Shown here: piece by piece, positions 53,032 to 61,779 of the stretch | Layout of the letters: every line of letters starts with the position of its first letter | Numbering within the stretch: the stretch's first letter is position 1 | NCBI GenBank assembly: GCA_000751295.2 | Contig: CCMO02000001.1 | Coordinates: forward strand, 186,001-250,000 | Direction: 5' to 3' | Length of the DNA: 64,000 nt | Source of the DNA: a bacterium YEK0313 | Lineage (GTDB): Bacteria > Pseudomonadota > Alphaproteobacteria > Rhizobiales > Phreatobacteraceae | Made by a program: the position numbers and the translations under genes | The notes under the pieces: model-generated | Told to the model about the DNA's origin: nothing | What the model saw: the letters and a program-made list of their open reading frames with translations, nothing else | Database searches by the model: none

Positions 53032-54027
53032 TCAATCGAGCTTGGTGCCGGAGACCCGGACGAGCTCCTCCCAGAACGGATTCTCGCGCCGGATGAGGTC
53101 CTTGAGGGCCGCGGGCGAAGCATCGGTCACGGCGCTCAGCCCCGCCGGGGTCATGCGCGTCGCATAACGCTCGGTCGCGACCGCCGTCAGGACAGCCTTG
53201 TGATAGTCGGCGACGATCGGCGCCGGCGTCGCCGCAGGGACCGCAACGGCAAACCAGGTCTGGATGTCGACATCGGCGAGGTTCAGGTCGGCGAACTCCT
53301 TCATGCCGGGCACGTCCGGCAGGAAAGGCTGCCGCTCCAGGCTCGCCACCGCCAGCGCCCGGAAGGTTCCGGCCGCAACATTGGGCAGGAGCGCGGCCAT
53401 GGTGTCGAACATGACGTCGATATTGCCTGACATCAGATCGGCGATCGCCGGGGCGCCGCCGCGATAGGGCAGATGCACCATGCCGGTGCCGCAGCGGGCA
53501 TTGATGAGGCCCAGCATCAGATGCGAGGTCTGGCCGAGCCCCGACGAGCCGAAATTGATCTTGCCCGGATTGGCGCGGCCCCAGGCGATCAGATCGCGGA
53601 AGCTCTTCCAGCCCCGCTCCTCCGCACGCTTGGCATTGACCACGCACAGGATGGTGCCGGTGGCGATGCGGGTGACTGCGGTCAGATCCTTGTCGGGATC
53701 GTAGAGCATGCGCGAGAACAGGTATTTGTTGGTGATCAGCGTCGAGGCCGTGGCGATGCCGGCGGTCGTGCCGTCGGCAGCGCTGTTGGCGACGTTGGCG
53801 ATGCCCAGCATCGCGCCGGCGCCGCCGATATTCTCGACCACCACCCGGCCGCCGGTCGCGGGTCCCAGAGCGTCGGCCAGCAGGCGGCCGACGAAGTCGA
53901 GCGCGCCGCCCGCCAGAAACGGCACGACCAGCCGCTTCAGTGGAATGGTCTGCGCGCGCGCATGCGGCGACGGAACGAAAGACGCGGCGAGCGCCGCAAG
54001 GCCGATCGCGCGGCGTGTCAATGTCAT
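53032..54027 (-). CDS. Bug/TctC-type periplasmic solute-binding protein, solitary
   Basis: A 331-residue secreted protein with signal peptide (TLTRRAIGLAALAASFV to PHARA, with a twin-arginine-like start) and the Bug fold landmarks PLKRLVVPFLAGGALDFVGR, GRVVVENIGGAGAMLG and MVHLPYRGGAPAIADLMSGNIDVMFD. Such proteins bind carboxylates or amides for TTT transporters. No tctA/tctB is adjacent; the nearest lie 4.5 kb away with their own binding protein. Confidence 0.9.
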   Translation of the reverse strand: MTLTRRAIGLAALAASFVPSPHARAQTIPLKRLVVPFLAGGALDFVGRLLADALGPATGGRVVVENIGGAGAMLGIANVANSAADGTTAGIATASTLITNKYLFSRMLYDPDKDLTAVTRIATGTILCVVNAKRAEERGWKSFRDLIAWGRANPGKINFGSSGLGQTSHLMLGLINARCGTGMVHLPYRGGAPAIADLMSGNIDVMFDTMAALLPNVAAGTFRALAVASLERQPFLPDVPGMKEFADLNLADVDIQTWFAVAVPAATPAPIVADYHKAVLTAVATERYATRMTPAGLSAVTDASPAALKDLIRRENPFWEELVRVSGTKLD

Positions 54028-54155
54028 TGGAAGCCCCTCCTGCCCTCACATGCGATGCGGCGCTTCCCACGCCTGGATCCGGTGGCCGGCAAGGCTAGTG
54101 CGGATCTTCGAGATCCAACAACAGACAAGCGGGGATGGCAGGCCCGCCGGAACGG

Positions 54156-55139
54156 TCAGAGTCCGAGCGCCGCCGCGATCTCCTCGACCGCCACCATCGG
54201 CGCAACGCGGCCGCTGGCGACCTCTGCCTCCAGCGCCGGCAGCCGCGCCTTCAGCGCGGGATCGCGCTTCAGCCGGTCGGTCACGCGCTCCTGCAGCATC
54301 GTCCACATCCATTTGACGCCCTGGGACCGGCGGCGGGCGGCGAAATCGCCCGAAGCCTCCATCTTGGCGCGATAGGCCTCGATCTGCTGCCAGAGCGCAT
54401 CCAGCCCCTCGTTGGCGAGGCCGGATATGGTCAGGACGGGCGGCGACCAGACGCGCGAGCGGGGCGCCATGATGTGCAGCGCCGCCCGATATTCGGCGGC
54501 GGCCGACTTGGCGCGCGCAGCGCCGTCGCCGTCGGCCTTGTTGACCGCGATGATGTCGGCGAGCTCGAGGATGCCCTTCTTGATGCCCTGAAGCTCATCG
54601 CCTGCGCCCGGCAGCATCAGCACCAGGAAAAGGTCGGTCATGTCGGCGACCGCGGTCTCCGACTGGCCGACGCCGACGGTTTCGACCAGCAGCACGTCGA
54701 AGCCCGCGGCCTCGCAGAGAAGCATGGTCTCGCGCGTCTTGGCGGCGACGCCGCCGAGCGTGCCGGAGGAGGGCGAGGGCCGCACATAGGCGTTGGGATC
54801 GGTCGCGAGCCGCGCCATGCGCGTCTTGTCGCCGAGGATCGAGCCGCCGGTGCGCGAGGACGATGGATCGACCGCCAGGACCGCAACCCGGTGGCCGGCC
54901 GCGGTCAGGTTCGAGCCGAACGTGTCGATGGTCGTCGACTTGCCGGCTCCAGGCACGCCGGTAATGCCGATGCGGATCGCGCGGCCCGTCTCGGGCAGCA
55001 GGCGCTGCACCAGATCCCGCGCCAGCGCCTGGTGCTCGGGTTTCGTCGATTCCACCAGCGTGATGGCACGCGCCAGCATGGCGCGTTCGCCGGCACGGAT
55101 GGCATGGGAGAGCTGTTCAATGTCGATCGGCGCACGCAT
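54156..55139 (-). CDS. meaB: Methylmalonyl-CoA mutase-associated GTPase MeaB
   Basis: A 327-residue G3E-family GTPase that loads and protects the B12 cofactor of methylmalonyl-CoA mutase. Walker A GVPGAGKST, AVDPSSSRTGGSILGDKTRM, VETVGVGQSE and the base-specificity motif NKAD are present, plus the C-terminal dimerisation arm. Its client mutase is encoded at the right edge of the window on the same strand, 8 kb upstream, with unrelated genes between. Confidence 0.95.
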   Translation of the reverse strand: MRAPIDIEQLSHAIRAGERAMLARAITLVESTKPEHQALARDLVQRLLPETGRAIRIGITGVPGAGKSTTIDTFGSNLTAAGHRVAVLAVDPSSSRTGGSILGDKTRMARLATDPNAYVRPSPSSGTLGGVAAKTRETMLLCEAAGFDVLLVETVGVGQSETAVADMTDLFLVLMLPGAGDELQGIKKGILELADIIAVNKADGDGAARAKSAAAEYRAALHIMAPRSRVWSPPVLTISGLANEGLDALWQQIEAYRAKMEASGDFAARRRSQGVKWMWTMLQERVTDRLKRDPALKARLPALEAEVASGRVAPMVAVEEIAAALGL

Positions 55140-55200
55140 GACCGGGTTGGTAACAAACCCGGGGTCTCAATGCGAGCACCGAACGCACCCGCCAGAGGTC

Positions 55201-56658
55201 TCAGGCCGCCTTCAGGTCATCCATGAAGGCGGTCACCGCCTGCTGCAGTTCGGCCGACTGGTCGGCAAGCGAGCGCGACAACCCGGTCAGGCGGGCGGAG
55301 GCGGTTCCCGTCACCTCGGCGGACTGGCCGATGCCGACGATATTGCCCGTCACGTCGGCAGTGCCGCTGGCCGCGCGCTGCGTGTTGGCGGCGATCTCGG
55401 CGGTCGCCGCGCCCTGCTCGGCGATCGACCCTGCGATCGCCGACGTGACCTCGCGGATGGTGCCGATCGTCGCGACGATGCGCGAGATCGAGCTGACCGT
55501 CACCGTCGTCGCCGACTGGATCTCGGTAATCTTGTCGCCGATCTCGTTGGTCGCCCGGGCCGTCTGGGCCGCCAACTGCTTGACCTCCGAGGCGACCACC
55601 GCAAACCCCCTGCCCGCCTCGCCGGCACGTGCCGCTTCGATGGTGGCGTTGAGCGCAAGCAGATTGGTCTGCGCGGCGATCGCTCGGATCAGCGCGACGA
55701 CGTCGCCGATCTGGCCGGCCGCGGCGGTCAGGGCCATGATGTTGTCGTTGGTCCGGGCCGCTTCCTCGGCCGCGCTGCGGGCGACCTCGGCCGAACGGGC
55801 GACCTGGCCATTGATGTCGCCGATCGAGGCCGCGAGCTGTTCCGCTCCGACGGCGACCGTCTGAACGTTGCCGGACGCATTCTCGGCGGCGAAGGCGACG
55901 GCCTGGACCCGCTCCGCCGTGTCGCGTGCGGCAGAGGAGAGATTGCGCGCCGCATCCGCGACCTCCGACGACGAGCCGATCAGGTTTCCCGCCAGCGCCT
56001 GAAGGCGGGCGGTGAACTCTTCGGCCGAGCGGGCGCGTTGCGCGAGGCGCTCGCTCTGCTCGGCGAGGGCGGCCGAGGTCCGCCTGGTTTCAGCGGAATC
56101 GGTCTGCGCGGCGAGAATCTCGGCCATGGCCGCGTCGGAGGCGACGAACAGCGCCTGCAGGCGGAACGTCAGCCAGGTCAGCACCGCAGTTTCGACCACG
56201 ACGATGACGGCATGGACGATCACCCGCATCAGATCCGGGTTGCTGGTCGGGAAGACCGCTGCGGGCAGCGCGAAATTCAGCACGAGGTGATGCACGGCGG
56301 TGACCGCCGCATTGGCCACGATGGCGCGCCAGTCGCACCAGCCGGCGACCACCGCCAGCATGGCGAAGAAATACATGTGCATGTCGATCTGATAGCGGTG
56401 CCCGGCGAAGACATAGACGAGCAGCGCGACCAGCGCGGACGCCGCCATGGCGGTCACCATGCGCGTGGCCGGACCGGTCCGGTCCTGCCACCAGCACACT
56501 GTCGCGCCACCGGCGATAATGACGGCCCCGCCGATCGCGACGGCAACGGAGCTGCTGCCGAGCACCAGCGCCAGCACGGCGATCAATGCGACATTCGCCC
56601 AGAGGAACGGGACCAGGACCAGCCCGAACTTCCGACGCAGTTCCTCAAGTCCCTGCAT
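55201..56658 (-). CDS. Methyl-accepting chemotaxis-like receptor with membrane-embedded sensor
   Basis: A 485-residue protein with about six membrane helices in residues 10-185 and no large periplasmic domain, followed by a long coiled coil and the conserved signalling tip (about 360-385: LALNATIEAARAGEAGRGFAVVASEVKQLA). The helices contain several His residues (GHRYQIDMHMYFF, VHHLVLN) that could bind haem or metal. No CheA, CheW or CheR gene is nearby and no C-terminal CheR-docking pentapeptide is seen. AAGGAG lies 8 nt before the ATG. Confidence 0.88.
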   Translation of the reverse strand: MQGLEELRRKFGLVLVPFLWANVALIAVLALVLGSSSVAVAIGGAVIIAGGATVCWWQDRTGPATRMVTAMAASALVALLVYVFAGHRYQIDMHMYFFAMLAVVAGWCDWRAIVANAAVTAVHHLVLNFALPAAVFPTSNPDLMRVIVHAVIVVVETAVLTWLTFRLQALFVASDAAMAEILAAQTDSAETRRTSAALAEQSERLAQRARSAEEFTARLQALAGNLIGSSSEVADAARNLSSAARDTAERVQAVAFAAENASGNVQTVAVGAEQLAASIGDINGQVARSAEVARSAAEEAARTNDNIMALTAAAGQIGDVVALIRAIAAQTNLLALNATIEAARAGEAGRGFAVVASEVKQLAAQTARATNEIGDKITEIQSATTVTVSSISRIVATIGTIREVTSAIAGSIAEQGAATAEIAANTQRAASGTADVTGNIVGIGQSAEVTGTASARLTGLSRSLADQSAELQQAVTAFMDDLKAA

Positions 56659-56662
56659 GAGC

Positions 56663-56953
56663 TCACTCCTTCTGGAGACAGGCGCCCACGATCCGCGGGT
56701 CGAAAACGAGCCACGCGCCGGCTGCGTAGAGCCCGGCGACGAAATCACGCCGCTCAGCGCGCGCGACCACGATCCAGCCGAAGCGCGAAGGCGTGACGAG
56801 AGCGCCCTCGGCCGCCGCGACGACTTCGGCCGCCCGGCTCGCCGGCGCGAAGGGCGACACCGCAACGGCGACGTCGCCGCCGGCGCCCGGACTGGCAAAG
56901 GCCGCGGCGAATACTGCCGCTATGACGGCGGCAAAGATCAGAACCGACCGCAT
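56663..56953 (-). CDS. Small secreted hypothetical protein upstream of the receptor gene
   Basis: A 96-residue protein with an N-terminal signal peptide or membrane helix (MRSVLIFAAVIAAVFAAAFA) and a short Ala/Val-rich domain (ALVTPSRFGWIVVARAERRDF). It ends 4 bp before the receptor start, and the receptor's ribosome binding site lies at its 3' end, so the two form an operon. No family recognised; it could be a periplasmic partner of the receptor. Confidence 0.65.
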   Translation of the reverse strand: MRSVLIFAAVIAAVFAAAFASPGAGGDVAVAVSPFAPASRAAEVVAAAEGALVTPSRFGWIVVARAERRDFVAGLYAAGAWLVFDPRIVGACLQKE

Positions 56954-57246
56954 CTGGCAGCTCTACCTCGCAGTACCGCCGGGCCATCGTGTTGCAACGC
57001 GCGGCTACTCTGACGAATAGTCGCTTATTTCTCGTTAATTGCAGAGTACGTCCGCCACAACCGGACCGCACGGAACGGCGCGGCCGCGGTTCGGCCGCAT
57101 TCCCGCCACGCGCGGCCGGTAACGCCACGCACACCCTCCCGTCCGCCTGCCGCGATTCACCCTTCGGCAAGACGGTGTGCGGCAATGACCTCTTTTCGCA
57201 ATGCCATGCCGCCCCCATGCCCGCGCCGCCGCTCCGCAAACCCGCT

Positions 57247-58443
57247 ATGGTCATTCGTCTCGCCCTGGTGGGACTGGCATCGCTGTTGATGGCAGGCTGC
57301 CTGGGCGCGGACGCGTCGGGCCTCTCGGCCTCGGTCGGCGCCCTGGCGAGCCGCCCCGGCCAGATCCGCGCGGTCAACGTCTTCGTGACCTCGACGCGTC
57401 CGGCTCTGCCGGGCGACCGGCTGGGCGATCCGACCCGCGAGCGGGCACGCTTCTATCGCCAGGTCGTCACCGTGCCTCCCGGCCATCAGGTCGGCACCAT
57501 TCCGCGCCCGACGCTCACCGCCGAGAGCCCGTCGCGCCACTTCGTCCTGGCGGACCGCACCGCTCTGACGCCCGATGCCTTCCGCAGCCAGCTTGCGCAG
57601 GCCATCGCCGCCAAGCCAGCCGACCAGCGCGACGTGCTCGTCTACATCCACGGCTTCAACACCGATTACGACGAGGCCGCCTTCCGGCTCGTCCAGGTGG
57701 CGACCGATGCCGGCTTCCGCGGCACCCCGGTTCTGTTCACCTGGCCAAGCTACCGGCGCATGCTGGCCTATGGCGGCGACCGGGAGATTGCGACGGCATC
57801 GCGCGATGCCTTCGAGAAGCTGCTGGCGGATCTCGGCGACGTGCCCGGCGTCGGACGCATCCATCTCATCGCCCATTCCATGGGCGCCTTCCTGACCATG
57901 GAGGGCCTGCGCCAGGCCGGCATTGCCGGACGGGGCGAAGCGAACGGCCATCTCGGCGAGGTGATCCTGGCGGCTCCGGACCTCGATGTCGAGGTGTTCC
58001 GCGGACAGGTCGCGCGCGTCGCCCGGCCGGGCCGCATCTCGCTGTTCGTCCAGTCCGACGACCGGGCGCTCGCCGCTTCCATGACGGTCGCCTGGGACCG
58101 CCAGCGTCTCGGCGCGCTCGACGTGCGCAATCCGCAGCACCGCGAGATCATTTCCGGGCTCGGCGTGCGCGTCTTCACGATGACCTCGCAGGGCTGGACC
58201 GATCTCCTGCGTCACGGAACCTTCGCCGAAGCGCCCGAGATCGTCCGGCTGATCGGCGGCAAGATCGCTTCACCGCCGGTCATCGAGGACTCGCTGCCAC
58301 CGGCGCCGACCACCCCCCCGCCCCTGCCGCCGGAACTGCAGCCGCCCCAGGCCCAGGCGCCGATGGCCGGCCAGCCGGAAAGCGCCCGTCAGGACGTGAC
58401 GACAGAAGCCCTGCCCGCGATCCAGCCGGCCAGCGCCAACTGA
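57247..58443 (+). CDS. Lipoprotein alpha/beta hydrolase (DUF900 type)
   Basis: A 398-residue protein with lipoprotein signal (lipobox LMAGC) and an alpha/beta-hydrolase domain of the DUF900 type: VYIHGFNTDYDEAAFRLVQ, FTWPS, the nucleophile elbow AHSMGAF and LAAPDLDVEVF. The C-terminal 65 residues are Pro/Gln-rich. The start at 57247 gives a normal-length lipoprotein signal; 57217 is an alternative, and neither has a clear ribosome binding site. Probably an envelope esterase or lipase; substrate unknown. Confidence 0.82.
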   Translation: MVIRLALVGLASLLMAGCLGADASGLSASVGALASRPGQIRAVNVFVTSTRPALPGDRLGDPTRERARFYRQVVTVPPGHQVGTIPRPTLTAESPSRHFVLADRTALTPDAFRSQLAQAIAAKPADQRDVLVYIHGFNTDYDEAAFRLVQVATDAGFRGTPVLFTWPSYRRMLAYGGDREIATASRDAFEKLLADLGDVPGVGRIHLIAHSMGAFLTMEGLRQAGIAGRGEANGHLGEVILAAPDLDVEVFRGQVARVARPGRISLFVQSDDRALAASMTVAWDRQRLGALDVRNPQHREIISGLGVRVFTMTSQGWTDLLRHGTFAEAPEIVRLIGGKIASPPVIEDSLPPAPTTPPPLPPELQPPQAQAPMAGQPESARQDVTTEALPAIQPASAN

Positions 58444-58471
58444 GCCGGTCACGTCCCTCGGATGCTGCGCA

Positions 58472-59971
58472 TCAGGTCGCAGGCACCGGCCGGCCGGGGC
58501 GCCGGCGCCAGAGCCAGACCGCCAGCGGCCAGACGAACAGGCCGATGGTGATGGCGGCGAGCACGGCCGAGACCGGCCGCTCGAAGAACGGCAGGATCGA
58601 TCCGTCGGACTTGATCAGCGACGTGACGAAATGCTGCTCGACCATCGAGCCCATGACCACGCCGAGCACCATGGCGGCGACCGGATAGCCGTTCTTCTCC
58701 ATGACGTAGCCGATGCAGCCGAAGGCGGCGACGGTGATGACCAGGAAGAGATTGTTGCCGGTCGCGAACGAGCCGACCGCGCAGAGCAGCACGATCACCG
58801 GCATGATGGCGTAGCGCTTGAGCCGCAGCACATGGCTCGCCAGCCGGATCATGATAATGCCGAGCGGGATCATGATGATATTGCCCAGCATGAAGATGAT
58901 GTAGAGCGCGTACATGCTCGACGCTTTCTCGGTGAACAGCGTCGGACCCGGATTGAGCCCTTTCATGTAGAGCACGCCGATGGCGATGGCGGTGATGGTG
59001 TCGCCGGGAATGCCGAAGAGCAGCGAGGGCACCCAGCCGGAAGCGAGCGAGGCATTGTTCGAGGCGCCGGCCTCGATCAGCCCTTCGGGATGGCCGGTGC
59101 CGAACTTTTCCGGCGTCTTCGAGAACCGCTTGGCCATGGCGTAGGAGACCCAGGCGGCCATGTCGGCGCCTGCGCCGGGCAGGACGCCGATGATGATGCC
59201 GACAATGTTGCCGCGGGTCTGCTGCACCGGATATTCCTTGGTCAGCTTCCACTGTCCCGCGAGGATCGAACCGAATTTCCGGCGCGCCAGCGGCGGCGGC
59301 TCCGGCACCGACATGGCGCGCATGACCTCGGCCACGGCGAAGCAGCCGACCAGCGCCGGCACGACCTCGATGCCGCCGAGCAGATCGGTGAAGCCGAAGG
59401 TGAAGCGCGGTGTGCCCGCCGGGTTCTCGATGCCGACGCAGGCGATCAGAAGGCCGACAAGCATGGCCGCGATCGCCTTGACCGGCGACGACCGTGCCAC
59501 CAGCGTCGCGCACATCAGGCCGAGAAAGGCGAGCCAGAAATATTCGAATGTCGAGAAGGACAGGGCGAATTCGGCGAGCAGGGGCGCCATCAGGATGAGC
59601 GAGAGCGTGCCGAACACGCCGCCGAGCGCCGAGAACCAGAGGCAGATGCCGAGCGCCAGCTCGGCCTGCCCCTTGCGAGTCATCGCGTAGGCCTCGTCCG
59701 TATAGGCCGCGGAGGCCGGCGTGCCCGGGATGCGCAGAAGGCAGCCGGGGATGTCGCCGGAAAAGATCGCCATGGCCGAGGCGGTGATAATCGTGGCGAC
59801 GGCCGCGATCGGCGAGAGATAGAAGGTGACCGGCACGAGCAGGGCCGTCGCCATGGTTGCCGACAGCCCCGGCAGCGACCCGACGACGAGGCCGTAGACG
59901 GCGGACAGGAGGATGGCGACCAGCACGTCGGGGGCGAGCACCATGCCGATGGCGTCGATGAAGGCGCTCAT
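58472..59971 (-). CDS. tctA: Tripartite tricarboxylate transporter large permease TctA
   Basis: A 499-residue permease with about 12 helices and the family blocks VVGSLPGLSATMATALLVPVTF, AIFSGDIPGCLLRIPGTPASAA and GVLPGAGADMAAWVSYAMAKR. It works with TctB and the binding protein TctC to import carboxylates such as citrate, using an ion gradient. It ends the operon tctC-tctB-tctA on the minus strand, 10 bp after tctB. Confidence 0.96.
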   Translation of the reverse strand: MSAFIDAIGMVLAPDVLVAILLSAVYGLVVGSLPGLSATMATALLVPVTFYLSPIAAVATIITASAMAIFSGDIPGCLLRIPGTPASAAYTDEAYAMTRKGQAELALGICLWFSALGGVFGTLSLILMAPLLAEFALSFSTFEYFWLAFLGLMCATLVARSSPVKAIAAMLVGLLIACVGIENPAGTPRFTFGFTDLLGGIEVVPALVGCFAVAEVMRAMSVPEPPPLARRKFGSILAGQWKLTKEYPVQQTRGNIVGIIIGVLPGAGADMAAWVSYAMAKRFSKTPEKFGTGHPEGLIEAGASNNASLASGWVPSLLFGIPGDTITAIAIGVLYMKGLNPGPTLFTEKASSMYALYIIFMLGNIIMIPLGIIMIRLASHVLRLKRYAIMPVIVLLCAVGSFATGNNLFLVITVAAFGCIGYVMEKNGYPVAAMVLGVVMGSMVEQHFVTSLIKSDGSILPFFERPVSAVLAAITIGLFVWPLAVWLWRRRPGRPVPAT

Positions 59972-59981
59972 GGCAAGGCCC

Positions 59982-60482
59982 TCACCACGGCATGGGCAGG
60001 AGGCCGGCGGGCAAGGGCACCCGCAGCAGCTTGGCGAAGATCAGGTGCACGGCGGGCGGCGCCAGGAGGGCCAGAGGCACGGCCGTGCGCCAGGTGCCGC
60101 CGAGGGCGAGCGAGGTGGCGAGGACCATGATCGCCGCGGTGGGGATGAAGCCGAGCATATCGACGCTGAAGGCGTAGAACAGGAGCAGCAGCGGCGGCAC
60201 CAGCGTCTTCAGCGCCCCATGGCGAACCGGCGGAGGCAGGGCGTCGGCCGGCGCATGGGACCCGTCCTCCGACGTGACGATCTCCTCCGGCTCCTCGAAG
60301 GAGCGCCCCACGCCAAAGGCAATGGCGAGGCCGCAGGCGATCAGGCCGAAACCGATGACCATCGGAAACACGTTCGGCCCGACCTGCTGGCCCGGCACTG
60401 GCGGCAGGAGCGAGCCGCCATAGGCGGCGGCCGCTCCGAGGGCTGCAAAAAATCCGCCCGTCACACGATCGGAAAGATGCAT
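59982..60482 (-). CDS. tctB: Tripartite tricarboxylate transporter small permease TctB
   Basis: A 166-residue protein with four membrane helices: GGFFAALGAAAAYGG, GPNVFPMVIGFGLIACGLAIAF, then after a polar loop LVPPLLLLFYAFSVDMLGFIPTAAIMVLATSLALGG and a last hydrophobic stretch. This is the standard TctB layout. The start at 60482 has AGGGG 5 nt upstream. Confidence 0.93.
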   Translation of the reverse strand: MHLSDRVTGGFFAALGAAAAYGGSLLPPVPGQQVGPNVFPMVIGFGLIACGLAIAFGVGRSFEEPEEIVTSEDGSHAPADALPPPVRHGALKTLVPPLLLLFYAFSVDMLGFIPTAAIMVLATSLALGGTWRTAVPLALLAPPAVHLIFAKLLRVPLPAGLLPMPW

Positions 60483-60590
60483 GGGTCCCCTGGCAGGATC
60501 GGGTTGGTCTAGTCGGTGCGCGGCGTCCCGGATGGCAGTGCCGCCGGCCGGCGGCACCGTGGTCGCGCGGGTGAGCCCCGCGGGCCCGCG

Positions 60591-61577
60591 TCAGCCTTGC
60601 TTGGCGAGCCCGGCCGCCTTCATGGCAACGCCCATGGCGGCATCGCCGTCGGCCATGAACTTGGCGAAGCCCGCACCGTCGGCCCATTTGATGCCGAAGC
60701 CGCGATTGTTCATGAACTCCTGGAATTCCTTGGATTCATTGGCTTTCTTGAGCGCCGCCGTCAGCCGCTCGGCGATCGGCGCCGGCAGGTTCTTCGGCGC
60801 GCCGATGCCGCGCCAGGCGCCGACCGAATAATCGATGCCGAGCCCTTCCTTCAGCGTCGGTACATTGGGGAATTGCGGATTGCGGGCCGGCGCCATGATG
60901 GCCAGCGAGCGGGCGCGGCCGGCATCGAGCATGGCCTTCGCCTCCGGCACCGAGCAGGTGACGATGTCGAGGCCCGAGGCGGCGAGGTCCTGCATGGCGG
61001 GCGCCGCGCCATTGGATGGTACCCATGGTACCGCATTGGCCGGCAGGCCCATGGCACCGAGCCAGCCGACTAGGGCCAGATGCCAGATGCCGCCCTGTCC
61101 GGTGCCGGAGGCCTTGAGCTTGCCGGGATTGGCCTTGATCGCATCGGCGAGGTCCTTGATCGTCCGGTAGGACGAGCTTGCCGCCACCTGCACGCCCGGC
61201 GGGTCCTCGTTCATCAGCGCCAGCGGCGTGTAGCTCGCCGGGGTCAATTCGGTGAGCCCTTGCCAGTGCATCATCGAGATCTCGACGGTGAGCATGCCGA
61301 TCGTGTAGCCGTCGGGCGCGGCGGTTGCGATCGCCGAATGGCCGACGACGCCCGAGCCGCCCGTCCGGTTGACGACATTGACCGGCTGGCCGAGATCCCG
61401 CTCGAGGATCGATGCGACGATGCGCGCGGTCGCGTCCGTGCCGCCGCCCGCGCCCCACGGCACGATCAGCGTGATCGGCCGCGCCGGATAGGCCTGGGCA
61501 AGAGCGGGCGCGGCGAGCGCCACCACGCCGAGACCGGCGGCGGAGCTGATGAGGGTTCTGCGTGTCGGCATCGTCAT
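60591..61577 (-). CDS. tctC: Tripartite tricarboxylate transporter binding protein TctC (Bug family)
   Basis: A 328-residue secreted binding protein with Tat-like signal (MPTRRTLISSAAGLGVVALAAPALAQ), then YPARPITLIVPWGAGGGTDATARI, NVVNRTGGSGVVGH and DYSVGAWRGIGAPKNLP typical of Bug proteins. GGGAGG lies 6 nt before the ATG at 61577. First gene of the tctCBA operon. Confidence 0.94.
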   Translation of the reverse strand: MTMPTRRTLISSAAGLGVVALAAPALAQAYPARPITLIVPWGAGGGTDATARIVASILERDLGQPVNVVNRTGGSGVVGHSAIATAAPDGYTIGMLTVEISMMHWQGLTELTPASYTPLALMNEDPPGVQVAASSSYRTIKDLADAIKANPGKLKASGTGQGGIWHLALVGWLGAMGLPANAVPWVPSNGAAPAMQDLAASGLDIVTCSVPEAKAMLDAGRARSLAIMAPARNPQFPNVPTLKEGLGIDYSVGAWRGIGAPKNLPAPIAERLTAALKKANESKEFQEFMNNRGFGIKWADGAGFAKFMADGDAAMGVAMKAAGLAKQG

Positions 61578-61779
61578 CGACTTCCTCCCGTGTCGACCGG
61601 CCGGTTCATCCGGCCTCTTTCTGTGATCACAGAAGGCTGCACCGGAACGCCGAGCTTGGCAATCCGTGAGCCGCGGGAGGGCCTCGCATGGCACCTGCGC
61701 GCCGCCGCCGGCTCCGGAAGAGACCGCACGCGCGGCTTGCCGGATGCGAATCTGGCCCACTCCTGGCAACACTCGTCCG

